A stretch of DNA of 52,075 bases from an uncultured Ruminococcus sp. (GCA_902760955.1 CACWIG010000010.1:1-52075), one strand, 5' to 3'. Counted from the first letter of the stretch, positions 33,276 through 42,174 are shown. Notes: generated by a model from the sequence alone, not told the origin. Numbers and translations are program-made.

Positions 33276-36011
33276 ATGGCGGAAAATACAAAAACCAAAA
33301 AAGCCTCTGCAAAGAAAAAGACGCCTCCTAAAAATGGAGCGAAAAAGCAGGGAACAAAGCAAAAGGCAGGACAAACGGCAAAAATTCCTAAAGGAAGTAT
33401 GAAAAATAAAACACTGTTTAACGAGATAAAAGGAATTTTGTTGATTGCTCTCGGCGTTTTCTTGGCTTGCTCGTTTTTAAGCGATATGACAGGCGCTCTC
33501 GGCAATGCAATAAAAAATGTTTGTTACGGACTATTGGGAGTATCCGTATCTGTCAGCTGTATTTTTATTGTAGTTACAGGCATAAAAGTTTTCTTGGACA
33601 AGGTCGGGGATAAAAATGTTTTCAGACTTGTGATGCTTTTATTGATAATGATTATGACATCAGTAATTACATCTATGGGAATGGGCAACTATGAGTTCAC
33701 AGGTGATACATTTTTTGACAATATACTTATTCTGTGGAATGATGGAATCAACTGCAATGGTGGCGGTGTTATCGGCGGCGGTCTTTGCGGACTGCTTCAC
33801 CTGTGTATCGGCACGGCAGGAACGTGGGTATTTGCAATTGCGGCAGAGCTTGTGTTTATAATTTTGCTTACCGAAGTATCAATAGAAAAGGTGTTTAAAA
33901 GCATTGCAGGTGTATTTGCAAGCGGCAAAAAAGAGTATGAGGAGGACGCAGATGGTGAGGGCGAGTTTGAACTTCCTGAGTACACCGAGCAATCAGAACG
34001 TGTTAAAGAAAAACTGAGAAAAAGACGTGAGTCAGAAGGACAGAACCAAAATAACGAGCCGAAAAAGAAAAAAGGCTTTTTTGATAAGTATTTTGGCGGT
34101 GAAGAACCAATAGATGATGAGCCGACAGATATAGAAGAAAAGAAGTACAGACGTTTTAAATTTGAAGAGGATGATGAAATCTTTGATGGTATTATTCCTG
34201 AGGATACAGACATAACCAACTCTGAAGATTTGCCATTTGATATTGACAATATGAAAACAGGTGTCATATCTGAACTTCCTGACGAAAACGGCAACTATGA
34301 AAAACCTGTGGAAAACGAGGAGGGAACAGATTATGAACCGCCCTCACAGGCAAAGCTTGAGGATGTGCTGGACGGTATGACACAAAAGGCAGTTGACAAG
34401 GGCGTTCCTCTTGACAGAGCGGTTCTTGCAGGTAAGAGAATGGCTGTTGAGGAGGCGGAAGAACAAACAATAGAGGCAAAGGTGGAAAAACAGATAAAAG
34501 AAGAGGCACAAAAGCCGAAAATTGTGAGATACAGACTGCCGAATGCAGATTTGTTAGAGAAACCTAAGCCTATGCAGAAAAGCAGAAGCGAAATTAAAAG
34601 AGAGCTTGAAGAAAAAGCAAACCGATTACTTGATACTCTGCGTAGCTTTAAGGTGGATGCAGAGATAATAAATATAACACAAGGACCGAGCGTAACAAGG
34701 TTTGAACTTCAGCCTGGATTAGGTGTTAAGGTGTCGAAGATAACAAACCTGGCTGATGACATAGCACTAAGCCTTGCGGCATCAGGTGTCAGAATTGAGC
34801 CTGTGGCGGGCAAATCTGCAATAGGAATAGAAATTCCTAATAAAACAGCAACCCCTGTTTCTATAAGAGAGGTTATAGAGAGCGATAACTTTAAAAAGTT
34901 CAAATCAAAGACGGCATTTGCATTGGGCAAAGACATAAGCGGTTCCTGTGTTGTTGCGGACTTTGCCGACTTCCCTCACGCATTGATAGCGGGCGGTACA
35001 GGTTCGGGTAAGAGTGTGTGTATAAATTCATTAATTATGAGTATACTTTTTAAGGCAAGGCCTGATGAAATAAAAATGATAATGGTCGATCCTAAGATGG
35101 TTGAGCTGAGTGTGTATGATGGATTGCCTCATTTATTAATTCCTGTTGTGACTGACCCTAAGCACGCGGCAGGTGCATTAAATTGGGCAGTAGGCGAAAT
35201 GAAAAACAGATATAAGCTGTTGAATGAAAACAAGGTCAGAAACTTAAAGGATTACAACAAGCTTATGGAGGAAATTGACGAGCCTGACGCAAAATTGCCT
35301 GAGATAGTGATAATTATAGATGAGCTTGCAGATTTGATGCTTGCCGCCAAAAATGAGGTTGAAAGTGCGATTAACAGTATAGCGGCACTTGCAAGAGCGG
35401 CAGGAATGTACTTGGTTATTGCCACACAAAGACCATCTGTTGATGTTGTAACAGGTGTCATAAAGAACAATATACCTACAAGAATAGCTCTGTCAGTATC
35501 ATCAAGCGTGGACAGCCGAACAATTCTTGACTGCGGCGGTGCAGAAAAGTTGTTGGGTAAAGGTGATATGCTGTATAGTCCGAGAGGTGCGGCAAAACCT
35601 ATCAGAATACAAGGTAATTTTGTGTGCGACCGAGAGAGAGATGCAGTAATAGATTACATTAAAGGGCAGTATAAAGCTAATTATGACGAAGAAGTAATAG
35701 AGAATATTAAAAAAGAGGTTGAACAGGTAAATTCAGGTGTAAAAGCTCAGCAGGCAGAGGATGCTGATGACGACGGAGACGGCACAAAAGATAAGATGTT
35801 CTATGAAGCGGTAGAACTCGTTTTGGAGAACGGTCAGGCATCTGTAGCAATGTTCCAACGTAAATTTAAAATGGGGTATCAACGTGCGGCTAAACTTATT
35901 GACCAAATGGAAAAGTACAATATAATCGGTCCGTATGAGGGAACAAAGCCAAGACAGGTTTTAATCACGCGACAAGAGTTCAATGAGATGCGAATGAATA
36001 ATCCTGAATAA
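33276..36011 (+). CDS. ftsK: DNA translocase FtsK/SpoIIIE
   Basis: The protein pumps chromosomal DNA through the division or sporulation septum. The 911-residue protein has a Lys-rich N-terminus, four membrane helices (about 45-210) and a long acidic linker (about 220-430). The motor follows: alpha domain from ~430, Walker A GGTGSGKS (573-580), VDPKMVELSVYDGLPHLL, and Walker B IIIDELADLM. The C-terminal winged-helix gamma domain (about 840-905) recognises orienting DNA motifs. The start at 33276 is set by AGGGAGA at 33264-33270. In spore formers, one protein often serves both cell division and chromosome transfer to the forespore; which applies here is not known. Confidence 0.96.
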   Translation: MAENTKTKKASAKKKTPPKNGAKKQGTKQKAGQTAKIPKGSMKNKTLFNEIKGILLIALGVFLACSFLSDMTGALGNAIKNVCYGLLGVSVSVSCIFIVVTGIKVFLDKVGDKNVFRLVMLLLIMIMTSVITSMGMGNYEFTGDTFFDNILILWNDGINCNGGGVIGGGLCGLLHLCIGTAGTWVFAIAAELVFIILLTEVSIEKVFKSIAGVFASGKKEYEEDADGEGEFELPEYTEQSERVKEKLRKRRESEGQNQNNEPKKKKGFFDKYFGGEEPIDDEPTDIEEKKYRRFKFEEDDEIFDGIIPEDTDITNSEDLPFDIDNMKTGVISELPDENGNYEKPVENEEGTDYEPPSQAKLEDVLDGMTQKAVDKGVPLDRAVLAGKRMAVEEAEEQTIEAKVEKQIKEEAQKPKIVRYRLPNADLLEKPKPMQKSRSEIKRELEEKANRLLDTLRSFKVDAEIINITQGPSVTRFELQPGLGVKVSKITNLADDIALSLAASGVRIEPVAGKSAIGIEIPNKTATPVSIREVIESDNFKKFKSKTAFALGKDISGSCVVADFADFPHALIAGGTGSGKSVCINSLIMSILFKARPDEIKMIMVDPKMVELSVYDGLPHLLIPVVTDPKHAAGALNWAVGEMKNRYKLLNENKVRNLKDYNKLMEEIDEPDAKLPEIVIIIDELADLMLAAKNEVESAINSIAALARAAGMYLVIATQRPSVDVVTGVIKNNIPTRIALSVSSSVDSRTILDCGGAEKLLGKGDMLYSPRGAAKPIRIQGNFVCDRERDAVIDYIKGQYKANYDEEVIENIKKEVEQVNSGVKAQQAEDADDDGDGTKDKMFYEAVELVLENGQASVAMFQRKFKMGYQRAAKLIDQMEKYNIIGPYEGTKPRQVLITRQEFNEMRMNNPE

Positions 36012-36206
36012 TAAGTTATAGCTGTAAATACAATAAAAACGTGTATTTTGTGCTATTTTACTGAGCATAATTGACATATTATCATTTGAAAAATTGTGCA
36101 AACATACAAATTTACTGTTTTTTTAAAAAAAATGTGGAAATTTCAATAAATATATAGTAAAATAGACCCATAAAATATATATTTTAATTTAAAGGAGATT
36201 ATGTTA

Positions 36207-36482
36207 ATGAACAAGTTAGAATTAGTTTCAGCTATTGCTGAACAGGCTAATCTTACAAAGAAGGATGCAGAAGCTGCTCTTAAGGCTTTTGTAGATTCAG
36301 TTGAAGCATCACTTAAGAAGGGTGAAAAGGTTCAGCTCGTTGGCTTTGGTACATTTGAAGTTAGAGAGAGAGCTGCAAGAGTAGGCAGAAATCCTCGTAC
36401 AAACGAAGAAATGCAGATTGCTGCTGCTAAAGTTCCTACTTTCAAAGCAGGTAAGGCTCTTAAAGACCTTATTAACAAATAA
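36207..36482 (+). CDS. hup: HU-type DNA-binding protein
   Basis: HU is a small dimeric nucleoid protein that bends DNA. The 91-residue protein shows the family pattern: [34 protein letters not shown] and the RNP beta-arm tip (Arg61-Asn62-Pro63). The start at 36207 fits the conserved N-terminus and has AAAGGAG nine bases upstream; ATG 36201 is too close. Codon use is biased to frequent codons (GCT, GTT, AAG), suggesting high expression. A terminator follows. Confidence 0.97.
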   Translation: MNKLELVSAIAEQANLTKKDAEAALKAFVDSVEASLKKGEKVQLVGFGTFEVRERAARVGRNPRTNEEMQIAAAKVPTFKAGKALKDLINK

Positions 36483-36499
36483 TTTTGAATTTCAAAAAC

Positions 36500-36529
36500 A
36501 AGCACCTTTTGTTAAGGGTGCTTATTTTT
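36500..36529 (+). terminator. Terminator of hup
   Basis: AAGCACCTTT (36500-36509) pairs with AAGGGTGCTT (36514-36523), ten pairs with one G-U and a four-base loop, then ATTTTT. Confidence 0.85.
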
Positions 36530-36580
36530 ATGTATAAAAAACAAATTTTAAAAAATTTCTGTCTTTTTAGAAAAAAACAC

Positions 36581-36609
36581 TTGACATTTGTATCTCAGCG
36601 TAGTATAAT
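36581..36609 (+). promoter_or_regulatory. Consensus promoter of tRNA-Lys
   Basis: TTGACA (36581-36586), a 17-base spacer and TATAAT (36604-36609) are a perfect sigma-A promoter about 21 bases before the tRNA. Confidence 0.9.
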
Positions 36610-36629
36610 ATAACTCGTGCTTAAGAGAT

Positions 36630-36706
36630 GCACCTTTAGCTCAGCTGGCTAGAGCACCTGACTCTTAATCAGGGTGTCCGGGGTTCGAATCCCCGAAGGT
36701 GTACCA
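36630..36706 (+). tRNA. tRNA-Lys (anticodon CTT), CCA encoded
   Basis: A full cloverleaf is present. The acceptor GCACCTT pairs with AAGGTGT. The D arm is GCTC...GAGC. The anticodon stem CCTGA/TCAGG encloses CTCTTAA with CTT as the anticodon. The T arm CCGGG/CCCCG encloses TTCGAAT. The discriminator is A and CCA is encoded at 36704-36706. Confidence 0.97.
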
Positions 36707-36714
36707 GATATCGT

Positions 36715-36750
36715 GGACAATTTAGATGCCATCTAAATTGTCCCATTTTT
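36715..36750 (+). terminator. Terminator downstream of tRNA-Lys
   Basis: GGACAATTTAGATG (36715-36728) and CATCTAAATTGTCC (36730-36743) are perfect 14-base arms with almost no loop, followed by CATTTTT. Confidence 0.8.
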
Positions 36751-36862
36751 ATGCGGCTTTTGAGCATTTTTGAAAAAACCAAAGTGGGAAGTAAACAGTA
36801 GATGCCACCCCCGTTTGCACAGGACTTGAACGGACGACAATACAAATAAATATGATAAAGAG

Positions 36863-36899
36863 GACAGCAGTTTCTATAACAGAGATTGCTGTCTTTTTT
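36863..36899 (+). terminator. Second terminator-like hairpin with no gene before it
   Basis: Arms 36863-36875 and 36881-36893 (GACAGCA/TGCTGTC core) form 13 pairs with two G-U, followed by six T. The 110 bases before it (36751-36862) hold no recognisable gene, so it could end a small RNA or be a backup for the tRNA transcript. Confidence 0.7.
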
Positions 36900-36920
36900 A
36901 TACGCAATTTAAAAAAAAGA

Positions 36921-36962
36921 TTTTCCGTGTGTGTTGACACGGAAAAACGTAAAATATATAAT
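36921..36962 (+). promoter_or_regulatory. Promoter and palindromic operator of the GH116-lacI operon
   Basis: TTGACA (36934-36939), a 17-base spacer and TATAAT (36957-36962) form a consensus promoter. A perfect palindrome, TTTTCCGTGT-N6-ACACGGAAAA (36921-36946), covers the -35. A repressor bound there would block polymerase. The LacI-type protein encoded at 39520 is the obvious candidate, by position only. Confidence 0.75.
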
Positions 36963-36997
36963 CAAAATATATGTTGTTAACATTGGAGGAATAAGAA

Positions 36998-39523
36998 ATG
37001 AAATACACAGGTGATTTTGCAAAGGAAATTTCGTTTCCTTTAGGCGGTATTGGGACAGGTTCGATCGGTCTTGATGGTAATGGAAGGCTTATGGATTGGG
37101 AGATTTTCAACCGTCCTTCAAAGGGTAGTATAAATGGTTATTCGCACTTCGCAATAAAAGCTATTAAAGATAATAAGCCGATTACATATATATTAAACGG
37201 AGATGTGCAGAAAGATTATGTGGGACAGTACAGGCAGAGTAAATTTATAGGTTACGGCTTTGGTCCCGAATCTCAAAAAATGTGTGGATTTCCTCATTTT
37301 AAATACGTAGAATTTGACGGAGAATATCCGATTGCTGCTTTGAATTTTAAAGATGATAAATTTCCGGCTAAAGTAAAAATGACGGCATTTAATCCGTTTA
37401 TACCATGTGATTCGAAAAATTCAAGCATACCTGCTGCGTTTTTTGAGATAGAGGTTTACAATACTACTGATGAAACAGTAAAATATCAGATTGCCTTTTC
37501 TGTGGCAAATCCATTTGAGGTGTCGCACAATAAAGGGGAAAGAAAAGATACTTGCAATGTATTGACATTATGTAATGGTGCTGCGGATAAAAACAGTATT
37601 GAATACGGTGATTTGACAGTTGCAACAGATTGTGAAGATACGTATATACAAGAATATTGGTACAGAGGCGGTTGGCAGGATAGCATTGTAACCTTTTGGA
37701 ATGATTTTAATAACACTGAAAATTTAAAAGAAAGAACTTATTCTTCGGACGGAAAACTTGATGCAGGTACCATTGCGGCAGAAATTGAAGTGCCACCGCA
37801 AAAATCAAAAAAGGTGCGGTTTGTGTTGTCTTGGAATGTGCCCAATAATTATAATTATTGGGATAAAGATATCGATGAAAACAAATGCCGTAATCAATGG
37901 AAAAATTATTACGCAACCGTTTTTGAAAACTCAGTAAGCTCCGCAGTATATTCATTGGAAAATTGGGACGATTTATACAATCGAACATTGCTTTTTAAAA
38001 ACGCCTTACACAATACTTCTGTACCTGACGCCGTAATAGATGCGGCTGCAGCTAATATATCGGTACTCAAATCACCTACCGTATTGCGTCTTGAAGATGG
38101 CTCATTTTATGGTTGGGAGGGTGTTCATGAAAAAGAAGGTTCTTGCCAGGGAACCTGTCAGCATGTGTGGAATTATGCATATGCAATGTGTTTTTTGTTT
38201 CCTGATTTAGAACGGTCTATAAGAGATTTGGAATTCAAATACAGCACAGATGATAATGGCAGAATGGGATTTAGGTTAATGCTTCCTGTTGGAAGAAAAA
38301 TGACGGATTTTCGTGCTTGCGTTGACGGACAAATGGGTGCAGTGATAAAATGTTATCGTGAATGGAAAATATCTGGTGATAATAAATGGCTTGCGGATAA
38401 CTGGGAAAATATAAAAAAGGTTTTGGAATATGTCTGGAGTGACGAAAACCCTGACGCATGGGATTTTGATAAGGATGGTGTTCTTGAAGGCCGTCAGCAC
38501 CACACTCTTGATATGGAACTGTTCGGTCCGTCCTCATGGCTTGAGGGAATGTATCTTGCGGCACTTAAGGCCGCCGCTGAGATGGGTGAATTTTTAGGAG
38601 ATAAAGAGAAAGCTCAGGAATACCGTGAATTATTTAATAAGGGTTATAGCTGGACAAAGAAAAATCTATTTAACGGCAAATATTTTTTCCATAAGATAGA
38701 TATAACGGACAAAAATATTACTGATAGATTTTCGGCATCGGATACCTACTGGAATGAGGAAACAAAGGAGATAAAATATCAGATTGCAGAAGGTTCGTCA
38801 ATAGATCAGATGCTTGCCCAATGGCATGCGGATATAATAGGTCTTGGAGATATATTTGACAGAGAACAGGTATCTACGGCTCTTAAAGAGATGATGAAGA
38901 ACAATTATAAACCCAGTATGAGAGATTTTGTCAACCCCTGGAGGATTTTTTCTCTTAATGATGAATCGGGGACTGTTATATGCAATTATCCCGATGGTAT
39001 AAACAAGCCAAAGATACCTATCCCATATTGTGAAGAAACAATGACAGGTTTTGAATATTCATTTGCAGGGCTTCTGTGTTCAAGAAATATGGTTGATGAA
39101 GGTGTAAAGGTTGCCTCGGCTGTAAGGGATAGATTTGATGGCAAGAAACGAAATCCCTGGAACGAATTTGAATGCGGAAGTAACTATGCTCGTTCTATGG
39201 CAAGCTATGCGCTGATACCGATACTTTGCGGCTTTGAATTTGATATGCCAAACAAATATATTGGCTTTAACCCGTATGTAACAGATAAATTCAGAAGCAT
39301 TTGGAGTGTTGACGGTGCATGGGGCGAATTTGTACTTGATGAAGATAAAGTGGTTATTTCTATAAAAGAGGGCGAAATTCTGTTGTCATCTTTGGGCTTG
39401 AAATTTTGCAAGAGTATTTCGGTATTGAAAATTGACGGTAGGATTATTGACTTTAACTTTGAAAATGGTATAATATATTTTGATGGAATGAAAATTTCTC
39501 AACATATGGAGATTATACCATGA
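36998..39523 (+). CDS. GH116 family glycosidase (beta-glucosidase / glucosylceramidase-like)
   Basis: GH116 enzymes cleave beta-glucosides and beta-xylosides. The 841-residue protein has the family's N-terminal beta domain (LGGIGTGSIGLDGNGRL, about 12-28) and a C-terminal (alpha/alpha)6 barrel. The likely nucleophile is Glu374 in GWEG, followed by GTCQHVWNYA. The likely acid/base is Asp505 in HHTLDMELFG, after DKDGVLEGRQ. These assignments follow the layout of TxGH116 and human GBA2. There is no signal peptide, so it should act on imported oligosaccharides or glycosides. It overlaps the regulator gene by four bases. No transporter is encoded nearby. Confidence 0.92.
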   Translation: MKYTGDFAKEISFPLGGIGTGSIGLDGNGRLMDWEIFNRPSKGSINGYSHFAIKAIKDNKPITYILNGDVQKDYVGQYRQSKFIGYGFGPESQKMCGFPHFKYVEFDGEYPIAALNFKDDKFPAKVKMTAFNPFIPCDSKNSSIPAAFFEIEVYNTTDETVKYQIAFSVANPFEVSHNKGERKDTCNVLTLCNGAADKNSIEYGDLTVATDCEDTYIQEYWYRGGWQDSIVTFWNDFNNTENLKERTYSSDGKLDAGTIAAEIEVPPQKSKKVRFVLSWNVPNNYNYWDKDIDENKCRNQWKNYYATVFENSVSSAVYSLENWDDLYNRTLLFKNALHNTSVPDAVIDAAAANISVLKSPTVLRLEDGSFYGWEGVHEKEGSCQGTCQHVWNYAYAMCFLFPDLERSIRDLEFKYSTDDNGRMGFRLMLPVGRKMTDFRACVDGQMGAVIKCYREWKISGDNKWLADNWENIKKVLEYVWSDENPDAWDFDKDGVLEGRQHHTLDMELFGPSSWLEGMYLAALKAAAEMGEFLGDKEKAQEYRELFNKGYSWTKKNLFNGKYFFHKIDITDKNITDRFSASDTYWNEETKEIKYQIAEGSSIDQMLAQWHADIIGLGDIFDREQVSTALKEMMKNNYKPSMRDFVNPWRIFSLNDESGTVICNYPDGINKPKIPIPYCEETMTGFEYSFAGLLCSRNMVDEGVKVASAVRDRFDGKKRNPWNEFECGSNYARSMASYALIPILCGFEFDMPNKYIGFNPYVTDKFRSIWSVDGAWGEFVLDEDKVVISIKEGEILLSSLGLKFCKSISVLKIDGRIIDFNFENGIIYFDGMKISQHMEIIP

Positions 39524-40434
39524 AACATCTGAAAATAACAACTTCAGAACTTTCAAAGATATGCGGAGTATCTCAAGGCACAGTTGACAGAGCGCTGAAT
39601 AACCGGTCAGACATTAGTGCAGAAACAAAAAAGAGGATTATTAATGTTGCCAGACAGTACGGTTATCGTGAATATGTAGACAGTAACAGCGAAAATAAAA
39701 TTATTGGTCAGGTTGGAATTATTGTATTTAATCTGAATAATGAATATTTTTCTAAGCTCATAACGGAAACAGAACTTATTTTACACAAGCTCGGGCTTAG
39801 CGCCGTAATTATGATAACACATTACGATAAACAGTACGAAATCGAGTGCATCAGAAATATGTACAATATGGGCGTTCAGGGAATTGTACTCTGTTCCGTA
39901 AACCGTGACATTGAATTTGATAATTATTTAAGGCTGTTTGACATCCCTATTGTTGCGGTAGGGAATGATGTCGGCTCTGTTCCTTATGTCGGAATAGACG
40001 ATTTTTCTGCAATGAAGGATATGACTGAAAAAATAATAGCTGACGGATATACGGATTTAGTATATTTCTCTCCGGCTTTAAATTATGCAGATGCTTACGC
40101 TCAGAAATTAAGGTATGAAGGCTTTTTAAGTGCGGCTTTGGGTAGGAAGTATGATACAGTAACTTGTATTGATGAAATCGCTGAATGTTATAATGATAAA
40201 ACGGTCATTATATGTTCTACGGACTACTACGCATTTCAGGTTTATGTAAAAAAAAAAAAAAAAAAAATTGTGGGATTTGATCATCTGGATTCAATTGAAA
40301 AATATAAAATCAGAATTGATTCGGTGGGCTATTCCATTTCGGAAATAGCAAGATTTGCAGTTGATATTATAGTCGGCAAGCGAGATAGTGGTGTTATTAT
40401 AAAACATAGTATCATAGAGTATACAGAAAAGTAA
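39520..40434 (+). CDS. LacI-family transcriptional regulator containing a 20-A homopolymer
   Basis: The 304-residue protein has an N-terminal LacI helix-turn-helix (TTSELSKICGVSQGTVDRAL, about 7-26; then NNRSDISAETKKRI). A periplasmic-binding-like sensor domain follows. It overlaps GH116 by four bases and probably controls it through the 36921-36946 palindrome. Twenty consecutive A (40248-40267) encode Lys244-Lys249. In relatives a longer helix-loop (about 15 residues) sits at this point, so part of the sensor may be missing. The tract could also be prone to slippage or read error; a one-base change would truncate the protein. Confidence 0.85.
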   Translation: MKHLKITTSELSKICGVSQGTVDRALNNRSDISAETKKRIINVARQYGYREYVDSNSENKIIGQVGIIVFNLNNEYFSKLITETELILHKLGLSAVIMITHYDKQYEIECIRNMYNMGVQGIVLCSVNRDIEFDNYLRLFDIPIVAVGNDVGSVPYVGIDDFSAMKDMTEKIIADGYTDLVYFSPALNYADAYAQKLRYEGFLSAALGRKYDTVTCIDEIAECYNDKTVIICSTDYYAFQVYVKKKKKKIVGFDHLDSIEKYKIRIDSVGYSISEIARFAVDIIVGKRDSGVIIKHSIIEYTEK

Positions 40435-40460
40435 CGGCATCTATTTCATACACGAGAGCC

Positions 40461-40498
40461 AAAACAAAAAAACACCCGAAAGGGTGTTTTTTTGTTTT
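40461..40498. terminator. Strong terminator of the GH116-lacI operon
   Basis: Seventeen-base arms (40461-40477 and 40482-40498; core AACACCC/GGGTGTT) close a GAAA loop, with flanking A- and T-runs. Confidence 0.9.
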
Positions 40499-40622
40499 GT
40501 ATTTTTCAATATTCAATTTTTTAATAACAGATTGTCTTGAACTTCAACGGCTTTTGATATCTTTAATTGATACTGCAAAGACTAATAAATAAGGTCGGAT
40601 ATCTGAATTATTCGCCTTTACC

Positions 40623-40667
40623 AAACCCACACAACCCATTTGGGTTTGTGTAGGTTTCTGTTTTACA
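40623..40667. terminator. Imperfect hairpin before ygjV, possibly a terminator
   Basis: ACCCACACAACCCA (40625-40638) pairs with TGGGTTTGTGTAGGT (40641-40655) with a bulge and one mismatch, followed by TTCTGTTTT. It lies in a 280-base gap (40435-40714) that holds no gene. The rest of the gap has two short repeats shared with 44539-44614. Confidence 0.45.
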
Positions 40668-40714
40668 GATTAATAATGCTGTGTTGTGATACAATCTATT
40701 TGAGGTGGAAATAA

Positions 40715-41206
40715 ATGCAAATAATAGGACAAATTCTTGGTATTATTTCATTTGGGATAGCTTTTATGGTTTATCAAATGAAGGATACGAAAAGCTTACT
40801 TATTACACAAACTATATTAGTCATTGTTGTGAGTATCCATTATTTTTGTCTTGGAGCATATCCTGCTATGGCTATGAATTTGTTTTGTATTATAAGGAAT
40901 TTTATATATTATCGTAAGGATATTTTTAAGTGGAAATATACGCCGATAATAGTTTCGATATTTGTTATGCTTGTAGGAATTTTTACATCATCAGGTGTAT
41001 GGTCCATATTGGTCATCGCAGGACTTACAATCAATACATATTGTCTCTCATTTGAAAATCCGCAACATTTTAGAATGAGTATTCTTATAACATCTCCGCT
41101 TGTTTTAATTTATGATGTAATAGTGTTTTCACTTGGAGGCGTTCTTATGGAAGGAATATCTATTACCTCTGCTTTAATTGGTATTGTACGCAATGCTAAA
41201 AAATAG
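40715..41206 (+). CDS. ygjV: YgjV-family inner membrane protein
   Basis: The 163-residue protein is highly hydrophobic with about five to six membrane helices and matches the Imp-YgjV family of unknown function. Typical segments are IIGQILGIISFGIAFMVYQ at the N-terminus and AMNLFCIIRNFIYYRKD in the middle. Start: ATG 40715 with GAGGTGG upstream. It points toward the AraC-type gene and shares the hairpin at 41247-41273 with it. Confidence 0.85.
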   Translation: MQIIGQILGIISFGIAFMVYQMKDTKSLLITQTILVIVVSIHYFCLGAYPAMAMNLFCIIRNFIYYRKDIFKWKYTPIIVSIFVMLVGIFTSSGVWSILVIAGLTINTYCLSFENPQHFRMSILITSPLVLIYDVIVFSLGGVLMEGISITSALIGIVRNAKK

Positions 41207-41246
41207 AAAATGTGTTCTTTTATTGCGTAAGAAAGTTACTGAAAAT

Positions 41247-41281
41247 GCGGTAGATTCTGTCAGAGTCTACCGCCTTTTTTT
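41247..41281 (+). terminator. Terminator of ygjV, overlapping the 3' end of the araC-type gene
   Basis: GCGGTAGA (41247-41254) pairs with TCTACCGC (41266-41273), followed after one base by seven T. The last codons and stop of the minus-strand AraC-type gene lie inside this hairpin. Confidence 0.8.
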
Positions 41282-42045
41282 GGGCTTTCGGCGTAAAAAT
41301 TTTTATATACCTTACAGAAATAGCTTGTGTCGGTAAAGCCGCAAGAATGTGCAACCTGTTGGAGTTTAATATTGGGATTACTTTGAAGCATATATCGTGC
41401 ATTTGTCAACCTTGTTCTCATCAGCATTTCAAATATTGTCATTTTATATTTCTGCTTAAAATCGTGGCATAGCTTGGACTTTGAGAATGGGTAAAAAGCA
41501 GTGATATCTTCAAGAGTTATCATTTTAAAATAATTGCTTTCTATGTAGTTGTATACCATTTCTATGGGAGAATATTCCTTTTTACAGGCTATGTCAAAAA
41601 AGGCTGTAACGGTGGTTAAGGCAGCTACGCAAAAATAGGAAAGTTCATTTTGAGTATCAAAATGCTCAAAAAGTTTTGTAAGCTGTGCGTCAAATGAAAC
41701 AGCGTGTTTATTATGGTATATACCATAACTCCCGACATTATAGTATCTTTTAATATTATCAAAACCATTTCCGCAAAAAGATAAATAGCTTGTCTTAAAA
41801 TTTTTATCAATTCCGTAATATTCGTGAGGAATATTCGCTCCAAGATAAAACATATCCCCTTTGCTTACTGAATAACAGTTGTTATCTACCTTGACATTAC
41901 CGCTGCCGTTTTTGACAATAAATATTTGATCGTGAATAAAACCATCAGGTCGGCTGACTTTTTCCTGCAAATAGTTTATATCTATTGTGCAGGGGTACAG
42001 CGGGAAAAATTGGAGCTGATTTTCTTCGTATAATTTTACTTTCAT
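41260..42045 (-). CDS. AraC-family transcriptional regulator
   Basis: The 261-residue protein has an N-terminal cupin-like sugar-sensing domain (about 1-150; SVSKGDMFYLGANIPHEYY). The C-terminal double helix-turn-helix (about 165-261) includes MITLEDITAFYPFSKSKLCH and VAHSCGFTDTSYFCKVYKNF. The final SPKKGGRL is shorter than usual because the stop codon lies in the ygjV terminator. It is divergent from the GH2 gene and probably activates or represses it. The start at 42045 is set by AAGGAGT; an ATG five codons upstream overlaps that site. Confidence 0.9.
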   Translation of the reverse strand: MKVKLYEENQLQFFPLYPCTIDINYLQEKVSRPDGFIHDQIFIVKNGSGNVKVDNNCYSVSKGDMFYLGANIPHEYYGIDKNFKTSYLSFCGNGFDNIKRYYNVGSYGIYHNKHAVSFDAQLTKLFEHFDTQNELSYFCVAALTTVTAFFDIACKKEYSPIEMVYNYIESNYFKMITLEDITAFYPFSKSKLCHDFKQKYKMTIFEMLMRTRLTNARYMLQSNPNIKLQQVAHSCGFTDTSYFCKVYKNFYAESPKKGGRL

Positions 42046-42056
42046 TTTTACTCCTT

Positions 42057-42124
42057 GCAATATAATTATATATATTGCACATAATTTATATTGACTGTGG
42101 GTATTTAATACAATATAATTATAT
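42057..42124. promoter_or_regulatory. Divergent control region between the AraC-type gene and GH2
   Basis: CAATATAATTATAT occurs twice (42058-42071 and 42111-42124), 53 bases apart, close to five helical turns. The first copy lies in a 22-base palindrome with arms GCAATATA/TATATTGC (42057-42078). TTGACT (42091-42096), a 17-base spacer and TATAAT (42114-42119) form the GH2 promoter, with its -10 inside the second copy. Binding of the AraC-type protein here is inferred. Confidence 0.6.
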
Positions 42125-42174
42125 CAAGCAGTGTTTGCTTTGTCAATGAAATTATGAAAAGGAGTGTGCATATT

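Noticed and set aside
36805..36832. Possible tRNA remnant or attachment site (TTGCACAGGACTTGAACGG)
   Set aside because: On the minus strand it looks like a T-loop, but the flanking stem does not pair, and no integrase or repeated tRNA end is present.
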